Positions 26,649 through 34,228 of a stretch of 64,000 nucleotides of DNA are shown here, in pieces; position 1 is the first letter of the stretch; every line of letters starts with the position of its first letter. A program made the translations under genes and the position numbers. The stretch is from an uncultured Prevotellaceae bacterium. Its GTDB lineage: Bacteria > Bacteroidota > Bacteroidia > Bacteroidales > Bacteroidaceae. Location of the stretch: positions 124,001 to 188,000 of the forward strand of contig CAMJZV010000002.1 of assembly GCA_946410305.1 (NCBI GenBank). The letters run 5' to 3'. Under the pieces are notes generated by a model. The model was not told where the DNA came from and made no database searches. It saw nothing but the letters and a program-made list of their open reading frames with translations.

Positions 26649-27037
26649 AACCGTCACTTTCTTTGTAACGCTCTGAGCAATAGTGGTTTAGCTAGTGACG
26701 GTTACTGATTTTTAGCTATATGATCCATCACTTTTGAGCGATTTTTATATAATATATTACTACAAAATGATGTTAAGTTATTGATTAATAGGTTGTTTAT
26801 ATTTTTGTTCTAGGCTTGGAACAACTTGTTTTTAGCTCTAAAACAAGTTGTTTCATAGCTAAAAACAACTTGTTTCAGGTATTAAACAATCTTTGAAACA
26901 ACTTGTTTTGCTAGCTGTTAAATGGGTGAAATAAACAGATTATAGAAGAAATAGTGACGGTTATTCATATAACGATTATGTAACTGTCACTACTTAAACC
27001 ATTGTATTATAGTATGTTAATAGTAAAAGTGACGGTT
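26649..27037. repeat. Mirror-symmetric array of six AGTGACGGTT-type repeats
   Basis: Copies of AGTGACGGTT lie at 26649-26660 (minus), 26694-26703 (plus), 26725-26735 (minus, degenerate), 26953-26962 (plus), 26982-26991 (minus, one change) and 27028-27037 (plus). Orientations read -,+,- | +,-,+ and the start-to-start spacings are 45, 31 | 29, 46, so the array is symmetric about ~26843. The sequence between copies is also partly inverted-complementary, giving imperfect arms of ~85-90 nt. The array is non-coding and just upstream of the VirE-like gene's promoter. Confidence 0.8.
26819..26916. repeat. Four copies of near-palindrome AAACAACTTGTTT at the centre of symmetry
   Basis: Copies lie at about 26820-26832 (plus), 26840-26853 (inverted, AAAACAAGTTGTTT), 26861-26875 (plus) and 26896-26909 (plus), most joined by TAGCT. 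The first three are spaced 21 nt apart, two helical turns, and the inverted copy sits at the dyad axis of the outer repeats. The layout is iteron-like. Confidence 0.8.
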
Positions 27038-27084
27038 TAAGCTTTTTTTAAATAAAATTTTGTCAGATAATTCATTTTGTTGTC

Positions 27085-27115
27085 TTGCACATTTGAAATT
27101 ATTTTCGTATCTTTG
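27085..27115 (+). promoter_or_regulatory. Promoter for the VirE-like helicase gene
   Basis: TTG at 27085-27087 and TATCTTTG at 27108-27115 are 20 nt apart, matching the -33/-7 consensus. The promoter begins 48 nt after the last AGTGACGGTT copy, so a protein bound to the array could control it. Confidence 0.75.
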
Positions 27116-27150
27116 CAGTCAAAGTCTAACCAACCTTAAAACGAAATTGT

Positions 27151-29340
27151 ATGATGAAAGAGATAACTATTATCAAAAATAGTCGTGGCACCGAGACGCT
27201 GCGTGCAACAGAACTTCATGTGCTCGCTGAGACCATTCGCAGTGGAGAATACCAGAAAGAAGTGAACAACCTGCGTACCTATTATCCGCTGATGGCGAAG
27301 GAACGCAATGAAGACGGAACGTTAGCAGGTGCTGAGGAACAGACACGTCGACTGCCACGTCTCTGCTTCTCCTCGTTGCTGGAGAACCGTAACCAGCAAC
27401 GGGTAAGGAAAGCCTATACAGGAATGGTGCTGTTGGAGGTGGACAACCTGCAGAGTTACGAAGAGGCTGCTGCCGTCCGCAACGGAGCGGCACTGATGCC
27501 TCAGACGTTGATGGCCTTTGTGGGTGCCAACGGACTGAGCGTTGACATCATTTGCAGTGGTATGCTGACCACAGCCAGTGAGGAGGCGTTGCCCCAGAAC
27601 GCTGACGACATTCGTACTTTCCACCTGAACCTCTATGAGAAGGCTCGTCTGGTCTATAACGGACAGTTGGGTGTGACCATCGAGAAGCTGGAACCGCATC
27701 TGGAGCGTGTCTGTTACATGAGTACTGACAGGGAGCTGTTCTATAATCCTGCCGCTACACCTTTTTATATAGAGCTGACAACGGTCGACAAGGCAGTGGG
27801 TAGCAAGGCTGCCACCACCATTGAGGCTCGTGAGACGGCACCAGGCTTGGATCGCTATCTCACGCTGCATAAGATCTTTGAATTCAACCTGATGAAAGCC
27901 TATGACGAGATGGATACTGACGAAATGTTCGATGCTGGCGACGGACAACAGCAGAACGAGGATGAACTCTACACCCACCTGCTGGCCATTCGTTTGGCGT
28001 CGAAATGCCAGCAGACTGGAATCCCCATGAGCATCGCTCTGCGCATGGCCCGTGCCCACAGCATCTTCCGTAAGGATATGATGTTGCTGCGTCTTGTCTT
28101 CGAGAATGCTTATCGTAAAACCAATGAGAAGAAATATCGTAGTCGCAAGGCCATCAGCAATCCTCTGAAAAACATTGCCCCAGAGACGCTGCTGACGATG
28201 AAGATTGACATCTTCCTGCGTGAACACTATGAGCTGCGGAAAAACGTGATGCGCGGCGTGGCGGAATATCGTCAGCGTAGCGGACTGGGCTTCTCCTTCC
28301 AGGACTTGACGGAAGAGGCGCGCAACTCCATGACGCTACGCGCTTTGGAACAGGGCATCAAGTGCTGGGATAAGGACATCCGCCGCTTTGTCAACTCTGA
28401 CGACATCGAACTGTATGACCCCATTGGTGACTGGCTGGAGCACTTGCCTCGCTGGGACGGCAAAGACCGTGTGACGCCTCTTGCCCAGCGCGTCAAGACG
28501 GACTACGAGGAGTGGACACACCTGTTCCACCTGTGGATGCGCTCAATGGTCGCTATGTGGCAGGGCAAGGGGCAGCTGACGGGTAATGCCCTCGTACCTC
28601 TTTTAATAGGTCGCCAGGGTTGTGGCAAGTCGTCGTTCTGCCGCATCCTGCTGCCTCGCGACCAGCGTGAGTACTACAATGACCGCATCAACTTCAAGAA
28701 CGAGTCGGATCTGAACCTCGGACTGACATCATTTGCCCTTATCAACCTCGACGAGTTCGACAAGATAACGCAACGACAGCAGATTGTGCTGAAATACCTT
28801 GTGTCGACAGCCGACCTGAAATACCGTCCACCGTATGGCAAGGCCTATAGCAGCCATCGCCGCTACGCATCGTTCATTGGCACCACCAACGACCAGACAC
28901 CACTTGTCGACCCCAGTGGTTCGCGCCGTTTCATCTGTGTGGTTGCTGAGGGCAATATCGACTTCCAGACGCCCATCGACTACGATCAGCTCTATGCTCA
29001 GCTACTCTATGAGGTGGCTCATGGCGAACGCTATTGGTTGACGAAGGAGGAGGAACAGGCCCTGATGCACCACAACCTGCAATACCAGCGACTGAATGGT
29101 CTTGGTGAGATGCTGCTGTCACTCTATCGTCGTCCAGAGGGAGACGAGGAGGGTAGGTGGCTGTCACTGAAAGACATTTCTGCCCGTCTGAAGCAGGCCT
29201 TCCGCTCGTCATACAAAGAGGAACCAGGTACCTTCGAGAAGATTGGCAACTTTCTAAACCGCCCTGAATACAAGTTCCAGAGCCGTCACCGAAATACGGG
29301 GACGGAGTATTGGGTCGTTGAAACAATAGCCAATAGCTAA
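27151..29340 (+). CDS. VirE-family primase/helicase-like P-loop protein
   Basis: The 729-residue product has an N-terminal part (~60-220, LENRNQQRVRKAYTGMVLLEVDNLQ) matching the BT4734/VirE_N domain of Bacteroidetes. A C-terminal superfamily 3-like ATPase has Walker A GRQGCGKS (487-494) and Walker B LINLDEFDK (D534-E-F-D). The end (EEPGTFEKIGNFLNRPEYKFQ) resembles DUF3874. VirE/VapE-type proteins are related to phage and plasmid replication helicases, but chromosomal Bacteroidetes copies have no known job. No phage or conjugation genes are beside it, and the DUF4248 and HU-type genes often found with such proteins are absent. Its stop codon lies inside a 7 bp tandem repeat, and the gene converges on the exopolysaccharide operon. 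Confidence 0.85.
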   Translation: MMKEITIIKNSRGTETLRATELHVLAETIRSGEYQKEVNNLRTYYPLMAKERNEDGTLAGAEEQTRRLPRLCFSSLLENRNQQRVRKAYTGMVLLEVDNLQSYEEAAAVRNGAALMPQTLMAFVGANGLSVDIICSGMLTTASEEALPQNADDIRTFHLNLYEKARLVYNGQLGVTIEKLEPHLERVCYMSTDRELFYNPAATPFYIELTTVDKAVGSKAATTIEARETAPGLDRYLTLHKIFEFNLMKAYDEMDTDEMFDAGDGQQQNEDELYTHLLAIRLASKCQQTGIPMSIALRMARAHSIFRKDMMLLRLVFENAYRKTNEKKYRSRKAISNPLKNIAPETLLTMKIDIFLREHYELRKNVMRGVAEYRQRSGLGFSFQDLTEEARNSMTLRALEQGIKCWDKDIRRFVNSDDIELYDPIGDWLEHLPRWDGKDRVTPLAQRVKTDYEEWTHLFHLWMRSMVAMWQGKGQLTGNALVPLLIGRQGCGKSSFCRILLPRDQREYYNDRINFKNESDLNLGLTSFALINLDEFDKITQRQQIVLKYLVSTADLKYRPPYGKAYSSHRRYASFIGTTNDQTPLVDPSGSRRFICVVAEGNIDFQTPIDYDQLYAQLLYEVAHGERYWLTKEEEQALMHHNLQYQRLNGLGEMLLSLYRRPEGDEEGRWLSLKDISARLKQAFRSSYKEEPGTFEKIGNFLNRPEYKFQSRHRNTGTEYWVVETIANS

Positions 29341-29361
29341 CAGCCAACAGCTAACAGCTAT
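29325..29361. repeat. 7 bp tandem repeat (AAYAGCY, five units) between convergent genes
   Basis: Five units of AAYAGCY follow one another from 29325. They encode the last residues and stop codon of the VirE-like protein and reach the stop codon of the convergent GT2 gene, so both genes end inside the repeat. Confidence 0.8.
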
Positions 29362-30578
29362 TAGGATTTCTTCTCCTCGTGGTCGTGGGTGGTATGGATG
29401 AAGTCGGTGTTCTTGCGGTCTATCTTCAGGATGTTGAGGATCATCTTCCACACCAGTGTGGGTATGGAGAGTATCTTGCCGAAGACAGAGTGGCTACGCA
29501 ACTGCTTGGGCGTCGATACGTAGAGCGACAGACAGATGAAGAGGAACAGCAACCACCACTTGATGCACCAGTCAAGAGAGAGTACCGTAATGATAAGTGC
29601 TAAAACGAAGGTGAGCACAATCAGCATGGAACGGGGAATGAGGGCCTGCTGGAAGGTCTTGTCGATATAGTCGATGTTGCCGTCCAGGATGGCCTTGGGA
29701 ACATAGGGCAACAACGAGAACAGACTCTGTATCTGGGCTGTCATCCAGCGCAGACGCTGCTTCTGGAAGTTGTCTTTGTTTGACACCTTCTCGTCATAAA
29801 CATGGATGTCTGGCTCATAGTGGATATGAATCTTCTGGCGCAGTAGAAGGGCCTCTAACTCACGGTCCTCACCAGCGGTGGACAGCTTATAGACATTCTC
29901 CTTGAACCACTTGAACTTGAAGCACATGCCTGAGCCGATGAGGGCTGAGGAGAGACCAACACGGTTGTGGGCCTTACGGAAAAGGGTGTTGTTGATTTCC
30001 TCGCTGACACCGTCGAGCACGGCGATATTGTTGTTGGAGTTCTTGGCGCAACGGTGACACTGGATAGCTTCATAGCCTTTGTTGCAGACATCGTTGAGCT
30101 TGGCCAGGAAGTCGGGCTCTACCACGTTGTCGGCATCGAGGATGACGATATAGTCATATTCTTTCTGAATCTGCTGTAGCGCATACTGCATGGCTTTGGC
30201 CTTGCTACTCTTCTCAAAGACGGGCTGCAGGAGGGTAATAGGCAACTGAGCCAGCTTCTCATTAGTCTCTGGCTGCATGTGGTCGCTGATAACGGCTACA
30301 TGGAAGCCCTTATAGGGATAGTACTGTCCCAAGAAGGTAGTCACGGAGTTGACGATGACGCGGTCTTCGTTGTAGGCAGGATAAAGCACAAGGAAGGTGC
30401 ACTGACGTGGCTCACGCAAGGAGCGGAGTTGTCCCTCCAGATAGGCGGAGAGAGGCGAGACGGGTTTCTTCCACAGCATCGATACCAATGCGAAGAACAG
30501 AATATAGGCACCTGATGCTGCCAGTAACAACCAGAGTAAGATCTCTATGATATGTATAATTAGCCAAACGATACTCAT
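29361..30578 (-). CDS. Membrane GT2 glycosyltransferase, processive type
   Basis: The 405-residue protein has an N-terminal membrane segment (~3-35), a GT2 catalytic domain with VLYPAYNED (64-72), ISDH (97-100), the metal-binding D148-A-D150 in VILDADNVVEPDF, the base-containing TAGEDRELE (E237, D238) and QRLRW (Q274-R277-W278), then C-terminal membrane segments (~310-365). This set matches hyaluronan/chitin/cellulose-synthase-like GT2 enzymes that build a chain and may push it through the membrane. All catalytic motifs are intact. It is the last gene of the exopolysaccharide operon, 22 nt after its degenerate paralogue. Confidence 0.88.
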   Translation of the reverse strand: MSIVWLIIHIIEILLWLLLAASGAYILFFALVSMLWKKPVSPLSAYLEGQLRSLREPRQCTFLVLYPAYNEDRVIVNSVTTFLGQYYPYKGFHVAVISDHMQPETNEKLAQLPITLLQPVFEKSSKAKAMQYALQQIQKEYDYIVILDADNVVEPDFLAKLNDVCNKGYEAIQCHRCAKNSNNNIAVLDGVSEEINNTLFRKAHNRVGLSSALIGSGMCFKFKWFKENVYKLSTAGEDRELEALLLRQKIHIHYEPDIHVYDEKVSNKDNFQKQRLRWMTAQIQSLFSLLPYVPKAILDGNIDYIDKTFQQALIPRSMLIVLTFVLALIITVLSLDWCIKWWLLFLFICLSLYVSTPKQLRSHSVFGKILSIPTLVWKMILNILKIDRKNTDFIHTTHDHEEKKS

Positions 30579-30600
30579 ATATATAATAAGGTTTAAGGGG

Positions 30601-31767
30601 TTATAGTTTCTTATTTAAATTAGCTTTCAATTTCTTGCCGATGGATGTCTTTGCCAAAACGATGGTCAAGAGGATAATCGGTATAGAGAAGAAGGTCTTA
30701 TCCCACTTGTCGTCAACCAGATAGTTGGGGGTAGCCAATGCGAAGATGAACAGCACGATAGCAAAAAGTGCCCACCACTTGAGGGCCAGTGAGAAGTAGA
30801 TAAATGGCATGATGACGCTCATAGCGACGATGATGCCCATCATCAGGATACGGGGCAGCAACAGCCACTGGATAATCTTGTCTATCAGGTCGTAATGGCG
30901 TTGGAGAATAGCTCCTGGCAAATAGCGGATATTGCGCAGAACGGTGGCTATGTGAGACATTAGCCAACGGCCTCGCTGGCGATTGAAGTCCTCGGCCTTA
31001 CGGGTCTTCTCAGAGAATACCATGATGTCGTCAAAGTAGTCGACGAAGATATGCTGACGCAACAGGCGAGCCTCTAATTCCTTGTCATCCCAAAAGGTAT
31101 TAGTCGTCATGATGTTGGTTTTGAACCAATTGAAGTCAAAAGCCATCGCTGAGTTGGATGCAGCGGCAGAGAGGCCCAGAGTGACATGGCCACGACGGAA
31201 GATAGAGTTGTTGATCTCCTCAAAGATAGCACTCAGACGAGCGGATATGGTATCACGGTTCTGAGAGAGCATGTGACATTGGATAGCCTTGGTACCAGCA
31301 GCCTCGTAGGCATCGTTCAGCTGACTGAGGAATTCTGGTTCGACAATGTTGCCAGGGTTCAGCACAACGGCAATATCATAGAGTTTGAACTGTGGCAAGT
31401 TGTTGATGGCCAATTGCAATGACTTGGCTCGGGAACTCTTGGCGAATGATGGTATTAGCAGGGTGACGGGTTGTTGCGCCAGACGGAAATTAGTCATCTC
31501 GTCCAAGTGGTCGGCAATGACTGTCACATCGAATTGACGCTGGGGATAGTCCTGCCCAAGGATGGAGCGTACTGTCTGTTCGGCATTGGGGCCATTCTTA
31601 TAAGCTGGAATGAAAATGATAAATCGGTTCTCTTTCCTGCTCTTAGGGGTCTCCGCATGGTGGCTGAACATAGAAGCCATCGCAAAGATACCCATATACA
31701 CCACCGTCATACAGACGAAGATGAAAAAGACTAAGTCGAAATAATATATAATTATCCAGAAATCCAT
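30601..31767 (-). CDS. Membrane GT2-like protein with degenerate DxD motif (probable pseudoenzyme)
   Basis: The 388-residue protein has the same layout as its downstream paralogue: N-terminal membrane segment, FIPAYKNGP (52-60), VIADH (83-87), QRGRW (Q264-R267-W268) and C-terminal membrane segments. However, the metal-binding site reads V-V-L-N137-P-G139-N-I-V-E-P, where the paralogue has L-D-A-D-N; both aspartates are lost. The base region is FWDDKELE. The frame is intact and codon use looks normal, so it is expressed as a protein rather than decaying. A structural or regulatory subunit is the likeliest reading, but a metal-independent enzyme cannot be excluded. Confidence 0.85.
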   Translation of the reverse strand: MDFWIIIYYFDLVFFIFVCMTVVYMGIFAMASMFSHHAETPKSRKENRFIIFIPAYKNGPNAEQTVRSILGQDYPQRQFDVTVIADHLDEMTNFRLAQQPVTLLIPSFAKSSRAKSLQLAINNLPQFKLYDIAVVLNPGNIVEPEFLSQLNDAYEAAGTKAIQCHMLSQNRDTISARLSAIFEEINNSIFRRGHVTLGLSAAASNSAMAFDFNWFKTNIMTTNTFWDDKELEARLLRQHIFVDYFDDIMVFSEKTRKAEDFNRQRGRWLMSHIATVLRNIRYLPGAILQRHYDLIDKIIQWLLLPRILMMGIIVAMSVIMPFIYFSLALKWWALFAIVLFIFALATPNYLVDDKWDKTFFSIPIILLTIVLAKTSIGKKLKANLNKKL

Positions 31768-31771
31768 AAGC

Positions 31772-32689
31772 TCAATGTTTTATGAAATGCCAGATTCCAC
31801 GCAAGGTCGCCTTCGCCAAATCATAGCGCCGTGTCATCAGATCCTTCATAACTTCCTTCGTACCTGCAATGAATATGAGGTAGAGATAGGACAAATAGCG
31901 CCAGGGGAGTGAACTGTTGCGTCGTACTAAGAGCAGACGGTTACGCGTAATATAAAAGGTACGCAAGGGACTGGCCTGTCCCGTTGTCTGGCTCTCCTTA
32001 TGATAGATGGTGCTGGCGGGCTCATACCAGATGTCGTAGCCGGCACGGCGAATCATCATGGACCAGTCGAGTTCCTCGTAGTAGAGGAAGAAGCAGGTAG
32101 GCATGATGCCTGCCTTGTCAATGACTTCGCGTCGAACCATCATGGCAGCACCATGGCCATAGGGTGTCGGATGGGCTGTGTCGTATTGCCCGTAGTCCGA
32201 CTGGTTAAAACCAATAGCATGGTTGCGCAGGGTAACGCGAGAGAGTGGGGTATAGCCCGCAAACTGTATCAGATTCTCACCCCACGTAAAGCGAATCTTC
32301 GGACAGACCATGCCAATCTTCGGGTCAGACTCAAAGCGTTCGACAAGGTGTCTGAGGTCTGCCTGCATGCCGTGCTTCGGCCTGGTGATAGACTCACCCT
32401 GCAAACTTAACAATGTGTCGTTGTTGATGAAGTAGAGATATTGACCACTGGCAGCTTCGATGCCCAGATTGTTGCCACCAGCAAAGCCCAAATTCTCGCT
32501 GCTGCGAATGACCTTGACCTGCGGATAGCGCTGCTGGATGACGCTCGCCTCGTCTTCCCGTGAGGCATTATCTACCACGATGACCTCTATCGACGTATCG
32601 TCTAAAGGTAACGTGTCCATCAGTTCACAGGTGTCTTTCAACCCGTTGTAATTGATGGTGATGATAGATATGATTTTCTCTTCTGCCAT
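31772..32689 (-). CDS. GT2 family glycosyltransferase (rhamnosyltransferase-like)
   Basis: The 305-residue soluble enzyme starts ISIITINYNGLKDTCELMDTL, then VIVVDNASREDEAS, GFAGGNNLGIEAASGQYLYFINNDTLL (N-N-D-T in place of the usual DxD, a form found in the rfbF/WbbL rhamnosyltransferase subgroup), and the later HGAAMMVRREV and EELDWSMMIRRAGYDIWYEPAS. This subgroup often transfers rhamnose to lipid-linked glycans. The gene's stop lies 4 nt before the next start, so translation is tightly coupled with the GT2-like gene downstream. Donor identity is inferred only from subgroup resemblance. Confidence 0.85.
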   Translation of the reverse strand: MAEEKIISIITINYNGLKDTCELMDTLPLDDTSIEVIVVDNASREDEASVIQQRYPQVKVIRSSENLGFAGGNNLGIEAASGQYLYFINNDTLLSLQGESITRPKHGMQADLRHLVERFESDPKIGMVCPKIRFTWGENLIQFAGYTPLSRVTLRNHAIGFNQSDYGQYDTAHPTPYGHGAAMMVRREVIDKAGIMPTCFFLYYEELDWSMMIRRAGYDIWYEPASTIYHKESQTTGQASPLRTFYITRNRLLLVRRNSSLPWRYLSYLYLIFIAGTKEVMKDLMTRRYDLAKATLRGIWHFIKH

Positions 32690-32707
32690 GGGACTGTTCT
32701 GTTTTCG

Positions 32708-34228
32708 TTATACTCTTGATGCCTTCTTTTTCTCCAGCTTCAGTCGTTTCTTCTCTTCTTCTAATGCGAGTTGCTCTTCTTCATAGGCAATCCATTCCTT
32801 TTCTATATGTGGAAGGACATAGACAATGCTAAGTCCCCCGTAGAATATCAGACAGTTGGGAAACTGCATGAGAACCTGGTTGCCGTATCCGCCAAGTTGG
32901 ATGGCCACAAAGGCACAGCAGAATCCTGCCCCTATACCCCGCAGGGATGGGCTTTTCAGTCTGACAAAGACTATCCAGCAGGCTCCTAATAGCATGAGGG
33001 CCGTGCAAATTAAGAAAATGGTGATACCGATGATTCCAGTGTGTATCCATATGAAAACATACTCCGAGTCAGGAGGAACCGTGGCCATAAAAGTGTATTT
33101 GTTGTTGGCTGGCACATTCTGATAGCCCACGCCCATTCCGATACCCCATGGTGCTTCGGCAAGGTATTTCTTCATGGCTTCCTGGTTGATGGAACGCTGG
33201 TTGGCTGATGCGTCTGATTTGTCGAAGGCTGAGCGCATTCGACGAATTTGTTGGTTGCCTTGTCCGATATTGGTAAAGGCCAGGATGAAGATCATCAAAC
33301 CGAAGACGATGGTGAATGGGATGGCAATCTTAAACGATTTTGAAAGGAATACATACGCAAGCATACCCCCCATTAGACAAGCTATGGCCGTACGAGTTCC
33401 AGATGGGAACATGGCCCATGCAGCACCTAATCCGGCTATTAGGAAAAAGATTTTGTGTTTCTTGATCTTGCTGGTGATGGCAAAGATGATGAATGCCACG
33501 GCCGTAGCTGCGGTGCCGATGCCAAAGTTGGCGGCATCAGCATAAATGGAGAAATAGCGGATAAGCGAGCCTCCCTGCAATAGGTGGGTGGTTCGTCCGC
33601 GTCCCTGCAGGAAGGAGTTCTCTGCCGGTGTCATGCCTAAGTGTTGCTGCTTCCATACCCAAAATGCTGCGAACAAAGCGAATGCTCCCCAGACATACAT
33701 ATATTTTATTAGTATTTTGGGGTTACTGATGTAAATGGAGTAGACAATGAAAGCATACATCAACTGGAATGCCAGAGAACGTGCTGTAGTATACCATGCT
33801 CCCACCTGTATGCCGATGCCACAGGTGTCGTTGAGGACTTCCAGTATGCAGAAACTGCACCAAATCAGAAGTGCAAAAAGCATGATGTTGGCAGTACGCT
33901 GAAACTTAGCCTCCTTGACATCAATGATAGCCAGTGCTATCAGGACAATCTCCAGTAGTTCATTGGGTACTGATGTAGGAACACCGAAGGACGGGAAACT
34001 GTGCCATTGGATGAGGTAGTTGATGGAGAATAGTGCCCAAAAGCAGAGCATGCGGTAGTGGAAGGGCGACAAGACAAGCAGTACTACGACGGGCAGTATG
34101 CAGACAACGGCAAAGGCGCTGAAACCTGCACTGACAAACTCATAGATAGCAAGCAAAAACAGGAGAAAGAGTAATGATACTCTTCCTCCATTTTCTTTTG
34201 CGTATGTGCTAAATGTGAGCTTGTTCAT
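32708..34228 (-). CDS. O-antigen ligase/polymerase-like protein (Wzy-type)
   Basis: This 506-residue integral membrane protein has about 10-12 hydrophobic helices and a long periplasmic loop (~345-390: WGIGMGVGYQNVPANNKYTFMATVPPDSEYVFIWIHTGIIG, given here as a region) that carries the G-x-G...PDSEY..IW...GI.G pattern of the Wzy_C/O-antigen ligase family. It ends in a charged cytoplasmic tail rich in E and K. It would polymerise repeat units exported across the inner membrane. Its start codon overlaps the stop of the Wzz-like gene by 1 nt (TAATG), as expected for a polymerase with its chain-length regulator. Confidence 0.82.
   Translation of the reverse strand: MNKLTFSTYAKENGGRVSLLFLLFLLAIYEFVSAGFSAFAVVCILPVVVLLVLSPFHYRMLCFWALFSINYLIQWHSFPSFGVPTSVPNELLEIVLIALAIIDVKEAKFQRTANIMLFALLIWCSFCILEVLNDTCGIGIQVGAWYTTARSLAFQLMYAFIVYSIYISNPKILIKYMYVWGAFALFAAFWVWKQQHLGMTPAENSFLQGRGRTTHLLQGGSLIRYFSIYADAANFGIGTAATAVAFIIFAITSKIKKHKIFFLIAGLGAAWAMFPSGTRTAIACLMGGMLAYVFLSKSFKIAIPFTIVFGLMIFILAFTNIGQGNQQIRRMRSAFDKSDASANQRSINQEAMKKYLAEAPWGIGMGVGYQNVPANNKYTFMATVPPDSEYVFIWIHTGIIGITIFLICTALMLLGACWIVFVRLKSPSLRGIGAGFCCAFVAIQLGGYGNQVLMQFPNCLIFYGGLSIVYVLPHIEKEWIAYEEEQLALEEEKKRLKLEKKKASRV

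Larger units (their letters stand above)
26518..27084. other. Non-coding, AT-rich region holding a large dyad-symmetric repeat structure
   Basis: No credible gene lies in these ~570 nt. The left edge carries the possible promoter of the DUF6078-like gene. From 26649 to 27037 there is a long imperfect palindrome built from two repeat families, described in the next entries. The right edge leads into the promoter of the VirE-like gene. It is the only stretch over 300 nt in the window without a gene. Confidence 0.8.

Noticed and set aside
26649..27037. CRISPR array
   Set aside because: The repeats are short (10-13 bp), in both orientations and mirror-symmetric, without equal spacers or cas genes.
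27151..29340. Type IV secretion effector or Agrobacterium-type VirE
   Set aside because: Only the domain name is shared; the protein has P-loop helicase-like motifs and no secretion genes are nearby.
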